The notes under the pieces were generated by a model. That model had not been told where the DNA came from and searched no databases. It was given only the letters and a program-made list of their open reading frames with translations. Below, in pieces: positions 7,152 to 10,142 of a DNA stretch of 10,142 bases. The DNA comes from Candidatus Krumholzibacteriota bacterium. Its GTDB lineage: Bacteria > Krumholzibacteriota > Krumholzibacteriia > Krumholzibacteriales > Krumholzibacteriaceae. The position numbers and the translations under genes were made by a program. The stretch is taken from assembly GCA_030613345.1 (NCBI GenBank), contig JAUWMD010000075.1, positions 1 through 10,142 of the forward strand, given 5' to 3'. Within the stretch, counting starts at the first letter, position 1. Every line of letters starts with the position of its first letter.

Positions 7152-7943
7152 ATGCAGTGGGGAATAAAAAACAGGCTGTCGAGGATATTCAACCCCGAGA
7201 CGGGTCGCACCGTGATGCTGGCCGTCGACCACGGCTACTTCCTCGGTCCCACGAGAAAACTCGAGAACCCGCGCGATACGATAACGCCCCTGCTCCCTTA
7301 CGCCGACGCCCTGATGCTTACTAGAGGTATCCTGCGCACCTGCGTCGATCCCGAGGCAAACATCCCCGTAGTGCTGAGGGTCTCCGGGGGCACGAGCATC
7401 ATCGGCCCGTCGCTCGCCGACGAGGGACTCACCACCTCGTTCGAGGAAGCGATCAGGCTCAACGTGTCGGCCGTGACCCTGTCGATATTCGTCGGCACCG
7501 ATTACGAGCGCGAGACCCTGCTCAGCCTCTCCGAACTCGTCAACGAGGGCGAGAAATACGGCATACCTGTGCTCGCCGTCACGGCCGTCGGCAAGGAACT
7601 GAAAAAGAGGGACGCGAGGTTCCTCTCCCTCTGCTGCCGTATCGCCGCCGAGCTCGGCGCCCACTACGTAAAGACATACTACTGCGACGAGTTCGAGAAG
7701 GTCGTCGAGGGATGCCCCGTTCCGGTAGTCATTGCCGGCGGCCCGCAGCTCGATACCTTCAAGGACACGCTTCAGCTGGCACACGACGCGATCTCGAAGG
7801 GCGCGAGCGGAGTCGACATGGGAAGGAACATCTGGCAGGCCGACCACCCCGTCGCGGCGATCAGGGCCGTACGTGGCATCGTCCAGGAGAACATGCCGGT
7901 CGACGAGGCCTTCGAGCTCTTCGAGAGCCTGTCCAACGAGTAG
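7152..7943 (+). CDS. LsrF-like class I aldolase/thiolase (DeoC/FbaB/LacD family)
   Basis: A 263-residue TIM-barrel enzyme with strong similarity to E. coli LsrF along its whole length: NRLSRIFNPETGRTVML at 7-23, VDHGYFLGPT at 25-34, LMLTRGILR at 54-62, then IAAELGAHYVKTYY, GCPVPVVIAGG and GASGVDMGRNIWQADHPV. K174 in VKTYY aligns with LsrF K203, the catalytic lysine. LsrF passes an acetyl unit from the phosphorylated AI-2 breakdown product 3-hydroxy-5-phosphonooxypentane-2,4-dione to CoA; relatives are fructose-bisphosphate and archaeal ADH-synthase aldolases. The LsrF N-terminal extension of about 30 residues is absent, and the upstream in-frame sequence does not resemble it. ATG 7152 is set by AGGAG at 7141-7145. 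No lsrK, lsrG or lsr transporter gene is in view, so the substrate may differ from AI-2. It is the first gene of an operon; a dehydrogenase follows 19 nt after the stop. Confidence 0.9.
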   Translation: MQWGIKNRLSRIFNPETGRTVMLAVDHGYFLGPTRKLENPRDTITPLLPYADALMLTRGILRTCVDPEANIPVVLRVSGGTSIIGPSLADEGLTTSFEEAIRLNVSAVTLSIFVGTDYERETLLSLSELVNEGEKYGIPVLAVTAVGKELKKRDARFLSLCCRIAAELGAHYVKTYYCDEFEKVVEGCPVPVVIAGGPQLDTFKDTLQLAHDAISKGASGVDMGRNIWQADHPVAAIRAVRGIVQENMPVDEAFELFESLSNE

Positions 7944-7962
7944 ACTGACCGCCACGATCCAT

Positions 7963-8988
7963 ATGAAAGCAGCCGTATACTACAATAACAACGACATCCG
8001 CATCGAGGAGATGCCGGTGCCGGAGATCGGTCCGGGCGAGATCCTCGTCCGAATAGAGTCGAGCGGTATCTGCGGCAGCGACGTGATGGAATGGTACCGC
8101 GTGAAGAAGGCGCCGCTCGTGCTCGGCCACGAGATCGCCGGCACGGTAGAGAGGGTCGGCGCCGACGTAGACCGGTTCACGCTCGGCGACAGGGTCTCGG
8201 TCGCCCATCACGTGCCCTGCGAGCAGTGCCGATACTGCCTCAAGGGCCAGTACTCCCTCTGCGACACGCTGCGCACGACAAACTTCGACCCGGGTGGATT
8301 CGCCGAATTCGTCCGCGTGCCGGAAATCAACGTCGAGAAGGGGACGTTCCCCATCCCTGACGGCCTCTCGTTCGACGCCGCCGCATTTATCGAGCCACTC
8401 GCCTGCGTCGTCCGCGGCATGGGCGTAGCACGCTTCACGGAGGGCGACAGCGTCCTCGTGCTCGGCAGCGGTATCTCGGGGCTCCTCTTCATCAAGCTCC
8501 TCAGGGCGAGAGGCGCGGGAAGGATCGTCGCCACCGACATCGACCCGGCAAGGCTCGAGGCGGCGATACGGATGGGAGCGGACGAGGCTGTCGACGCATC
8601 GGAAGCTCTTCCTGCCAGACTGAAGGAGCTGGGCGGCGGTCGCCTCTTCGACCTGGCCGTAACTTGCGCCGGGGTCGAGCCTGTGGTCCTGCAGGCCCTC
8701 CGGTCGCTCGATCGCGGCGGCACGGTGCTCCTCTTCGCACCTCTGTCGCCGGGAGTGGAGATCACGATCCCATTCTTCGACATCTGGCGCGACCAGATCA
8801 CGATCGTCTCCACTTACGCCGGGCCGCCGGTCGACTCGCGCGAGGCGATCGACCTGCTCGTCTCGGGAAAGGTCGAGATCGAGGACATGATAACCCACCG
8901 CCTTCCTCTTGACAGGATCTCCGAGGGGTTCAGGCTCGTCGCGGAGGGCTCCGAATCAATAAAAGTGATAATCAGGCCCCGGGAATGA
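7963..8988 (+). CDS. Zinc-dependent medium-chain alcohol/polyol dehydrogenase
   Basis: A 341-residue MDR-superfamily enzyme, typical in length for the sorbitol/threonine dehydrogenase branch. Catalytic zinc ligands are visible as C37 (GICGSD), H56-E57 (GHEIAG) and E144 (FIEPLACV). The structural zinc lobe has all four cysteines: C86, C89, C92 and C100. The Rossmann fold has GSGISG (168-173), and the acidic D192 after strand 2 favours NAD+ over NADP+. It should oxidise a secondary alcohol on a polyol-like substrate in the cytoplasm. Its tight linkage to the LsrF-like aldolase suggests that both act on the same or consecutive intermediates (inference). No good Shine-Dalgarno precedes ATG 7963, so translation may be coupled to the aldolase stop 19 nt upstream. 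The long open frame before this ATG (from 7732) is the shadow of the aldolase. Confidence 0.92.
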   Translation: MKAAVYYNNNDIRIEEMPVPEIGPGEILVRIESSGICGSDVMEWYRVKKAPLVLGHEIAGTVERVGADVDRFTLGDRVSVAHHVPCEQCRYCLKGQYSLCDTLRTTNFDPGGFAEFVRVPEINVEKGTFPIPDGLSFDAAAFIEPLACVVRGMGVARFTEGDSVLVLGSGISGLLFIKLLRARGAGRIVATDIDPARLEAAIRMGADEAVDASEALPARLKELGGGRLFDLAVTCAGVEPVVLQALRSLDRGGTVLLFAPLSPGVEITIPFFDIWRDQITIVSTYAGPPVDSREAIDLLVSGKVEIEDMITHRLPLDRISEGFRLVAEGSESIKVIIRPRE

Positions 8989-9004
8989 ACGGAGGTTGAC
9001 GACC

Positions 9005-9550
9005 ATGACCGTACATAAGACTACGACAGGGAAGACCGCGTTGGCGGCATTCGCCGTACTGCTGGCTCTCTTCACGGCCTGCAGCGAAGGCGGCGGGGAA
9101 GGCGACGGGGACGTTATCAAGAAACTCCCTGTCGACTCTTCCTCCGAAGTGATCGCGCGAAAGAATGTATCCACCGACAGCAATATCTCACGCGACGGAA
9201 ACGGATCGCTCAGAATAGACGTAACCGGCACACAGACACTGCCGCTCTACAGGCTGGGGGACATCGATCTCGAGGAAGCGTTCCTCATCTATCGGGCAGC
9301 CCTGCGCACTGAGGATCTGGATGGCGAGACATTCCTCGAGATGAAGTGCTTCTTCCAGGCCAAGGGCGAGTTCTTCTCGCGAAACTACGAGTCCGCACTG
9401 TCGGGAACGAACGACTGGACGGTCAGAAGCACCCCGTTCAAGCTGCGCAAGGGCGAGAATCCCGACGTGGTAGAGCTTAACATCCACGTCAGTGGACGCG
9501 GCACGGTATGGATCGACGAAATAACACTGCTCAAACGCCCGCTCCATTGA
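9005..9550 (+). CDS. Lipoprotein with carbohydrate-binding-like beta-sandwich
   Basis: A 181-residue protein with a lipoprotein signal: basic start, hydrophobic 11-23 and lipobox LFTAC with C26 as the lipidated residue, followed by a flexible Gly/Glu/Asp-rich stretch (27-36). Position +2 is Ser, so an outer-membrane location is expected if the cell has one. The rest (about 45-181) looks like a single jelly-roll of the CBM/galactose-binding type: ISRDGNGSLRIDV, then NDWTVRSTPFKL, VELNIHVSGRGTVWIDEITL at the end. The W-x5-F and GTVWIDEI patterns are what such domains usually show, but ligand binding is unproven. ATG 9005 has GGAGG (8991-8995) 9 nt upstream; an in-frame TTG at 8996 is too close to it. 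It is the third gene of the aldolase-dehydrogenase operon, 16 nt after the dehydrogenase stop. No named family is recognised. Confidence 0.82.
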   Translation: MTVHKTTTGKTALAAFAVLLALFTACSEGGGEGDGDVIKKLPVDSSSEVIARKNVSTDSNISRDGNGSLRIDVTGTQTLPLYRLGDIDLEEAFLIYRAALRTEDLDGETFLEMKCFFQAKGEFFSRNYESALSGTNDWTVRSTPFKLRKGENPDVVELNIHVSGRGTVWIDEITLLKRPLH

Positions 9551-9551
9551 T

Positions 9552-9571
9552 CACTCCCGTTGCCGGGAGTG
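9552..9571 (+). terminator. Terminator-like hairpin after the lipoprotein gene
   Basis: Eight perfect base pairs, CACTCCCG (9552-9559) with CGGGAGTG (9564-9571), around a TTGC loop, directly after the stop codon. The 3' side is AT-rich (9576-9589) but has no continuous T-run, so it is an imperfect intrinsic terminator. It could instead be part of the left boundary of the cassette-like unit that starts at 9584. Confidence 0.5.
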
Positions 9572-9583
9572 CGGGAATATATT

Positions 9584-9638
9584 GTTATTCGCTATGTGGC
9601 AGATGATTTAATTTATCTTCGATTTCTTCTTTTTTTTT
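9584..9638 (+). repeat. Direct repeat, copy 1 (left end of the 501-bp unit)
   Basis: Begins with GTTATTC and continues through CGC-T-ATGTGGCAG, CTTCG and nine Ts (9630-9638). It aligns without gaps to 10085-10139, 41 of 55 bases identical, at an offset of exactly 501 bp. The best conserved parts are the first 19 bases, CTTCG and the T-run. The middle (9603-9616) has diverged, so this is an aged duplication or a shared functional module, not a recent copy. Confidence 0.8.
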
Positions 9639-10085
9639 AGAACCCTTCTTTCCCAGCAGTATAGCCCCAGCCAGTCTCAGGGCGTCTTGCGAAGTCTCTA
9701 GAGCCTGATCTACCAGGTGATTAACTCAGCTTTTGTAACTGGGATTTGTTTGTAATGCGTCCAGCCTGAGGGCGACTACCGGCTGCGTCTGAGATCCTCG
9801 ATCCTGAGATTTTAAGGGTCCAAGGGTAGTAGGTAAAAGCTCGTAAGGGACTTGCTTTCATTGGCCGAGGTAATCCAGCGTACGACTTCGGGAGGCGCTG
9901 TCGCATCTTCATCAGCCAGGGGTAGGCCGAAAGACTATTGAACCGGAGCGATTAAAGGTTTAGATTTATAGGTGAGGGGTGCTTATAAATGGATTCCACA
10001 CATCGGATAACAGAGTGTTCGCGGCTGCAGGCCTGGCGGCCTTTCGCGTCCACCGCCTGCGGCGGCGGCGCGAACACGACCAATG
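9585..10085 (+). mobile_element. Candidate integron-type cassette without a gene (501 bp)
   Basis: If recombination cuts between G and TT of the GTTAT[T/G]C boxes, the unit runs from TTATTC to the G of GTTATGC, and it ends in an attC-like folded site, as an integron cassette does. It has no credible ORF; the only long frame (63 codons, minus strand 9721-9912) lacks a Shine-Dalgarno and family features. Base composition is more AT-rich than the neighbouring genes. The next unit begins with the same 55-bp module and is cut off by the end of the window. No integrase gene is present, so this would be a remote or orphan array. The left boundary lacks a proper partner box and could be a secondary insertion site. 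Alternative: a tandemly repeated non-coding element unrelated to integrons. Confidence 0.45.
9641..10004. other. Gene-free interior of the 501-bp unit, with inverted repeats
   Basis: No gene is seen. Possible stems include CCTG/CAGG (9704-9707 with 9714-9717), CTTTC plus GGCC with GGCC plus GAAAG (9855-9866 with 9925-9933, a 3-nt bulge), CAGCG/CGCTG inside it (9876-9880 with 9896-9900), and ATTTATA/TATAAAT (9964-9970 with 9984-9990). The nested pair at 9855-9933 is the best candidate for a real RNA fold. I recognise no known RNA family. Confidence 0.35.
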
Positions 10086-10091
10086 TTATGC
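10005..10091 (+). repeat. attC-like recombination site
   Basis: The 87-nt segment is a long imperfect palindrome laid out like an integron attC. Outer boxes GGATAAC (10005-10011) and GTTATGC (10085-10091) are complementary at 6 of 7 positions, plus the adjacent A/T pair. Inner boxes GTGTTCGCG (10015-10023) and CGCGAACAC (10069-10077) pair perfectly over 9 bp. The spacers are unequal (3 and 7 nt). The apical part forms a further 9-bp stem including GCAGGC/GCCTGC (10027-10032 with 10055-10060), with 5 unpaired bases on the 3' side. Core boxes deviate from RYYYAAC/GTTRRRY at two and one positions, so this is a divergent attC or a look-alike. Confidence 0.5.
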
Positions 10092-10142
10092 GCCATGTGG
10101 CAGTAGAGTTAACCAGACTTCGTTTTTCTGTTTTTTTTTCAG
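10085..10142 (+). repeat. Direct repeat, copy 2 (start of the next unit, cut by the window end)
   Basis: Starts at the GTTATGC box of the attC-like site and repeats the module of 9584-9638, again with ATGTGGCAG, CTTCG and nine Ts (10131-10139). The sequence ends three bases later. If the window end is a contig end, assembly may have broken in a repeat array (inference). Confidence 0.75.

Noticed and set aside
7861..8898. 345-codon open frame on the minus strand
   Set aside because: It is antisense to the dehydrogenase with its catalytic and structural zinc motifs. The translation is low-complexity and charged, and no ribosome binding site supports it. The same holds for minus frames at 330-1214, 1465-2127 and 7101-7955.
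9617..9640. Polypyrimidine tract followed by AG, resembling a eukaryotic 3' splice site (also at 10118-10142)
   Set aside because: All surrounding genes are bacterial with Shine-Dalgarno sites, and no intron, branch site or group II domain V motif is seen. It is better explained as part of the repeated module.
9698..9885. Short words similar to the TPP riboswitch (CTGAGA, CCTGATCT, CCAGCGTA)
   Set aside because: They are in the wrong order and spacing for the conserved THI core, with no downstream gene in the unit.
9721..9912. 63-codon minus-strand ORF inside the 501-bp unit
   Set aside because: No Shine-Dalgarno, no domain-like features and a length expected by chance in a moderately GC sequence. 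I cannot support it as a gene.
9989..10142. Open frame starting at ATG 9989 and running through the attC-like palindrome to the window end
   Set aside because: It lacks a ribosome binding site and is open mainly because the palindrome is GC-rich and the end is a T-run (poly-Phe). It would be a partial ORF without any recognisable product.
1..10142. Search for CRISPR arrays, tRNA and rRNA genes and transposase or integrase genes
   Set aside because: No regularly spaced short repeats, no cloverleaf with a TTCGA-type T arm, no rRNA-like segment and no recombinase or transposase motif were seen.

Overview
The window comes from a GC-rich bacterial chromosome (about 60% G+C by eye) with strong Shine-Dalgarno sites, a secreted protein with a Sec signal and a lipobox lipoprotein, which suggests a Gram-negative cell plan. 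The gene mix (NikR, an AbgT-family carrier, a MEMO-family protein, an LsrF-like aldolase) fits an uncultured environmental bacterium. I cannot place it in a phylum from sequence alone.

Layout. (1) 97-3254, plus strand: a NikR-type nickel-responsive regulator, an AbgT-family transporter and a GT-B glycosyltransferase in close succession, probably one transcript. (2) 3255-3582: a gene-free stretch whose first half (3283-3420) is a run of consecutive inverted repeats and may be a structured RNA or leader. (3) 3583-4561: a small membrane protein that resembles a degenerate A24 prepilin-peptidase domain, followed by a DUF192 protein with a TTG start. (4) 4580-5707, minus strand: a MEMO-family protein with a signal peptide. 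It converges on DUF192 and diverges from (5) an MFS transporter of the Fsr-like type (5838-7061), which has its own sigma70-type promoter. (6) 7152-9550: an operon behind a second good sigma70-type promoter, encoding an LsrF-like class I aldolase/thiolase, a zinc-dependent medium-chain dehydrogenase and a lipoprotein with a probable carbohydrate-binding-like beta-sandwich. (7) 9552-10142: a gene-free, more AT-rich tail holding a terminator-like hairpin, then a 501-bp unit that starts at GTTATTC and ends in an attC-like folded site finishing in GTTATGC. The first 55 bp of the unit recur without gaps at 75% identity exactly 501 bp downstream.

How parts may work together. The aldolase and dehydrogenase look like consecutive steps on a small phosphorylated sugar or ketone. 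The nikR-abgT-GT grouping puts a carrier and a sugar-transfer enzyme next to a nickel sensor with no nickel uptake gene in view. The most unusual region is the tail: it reads like the beginning of an array of non-coding integron-type cassettes, with no integrase visible, and the window (perhaps the contig) stops inside the second repeat.
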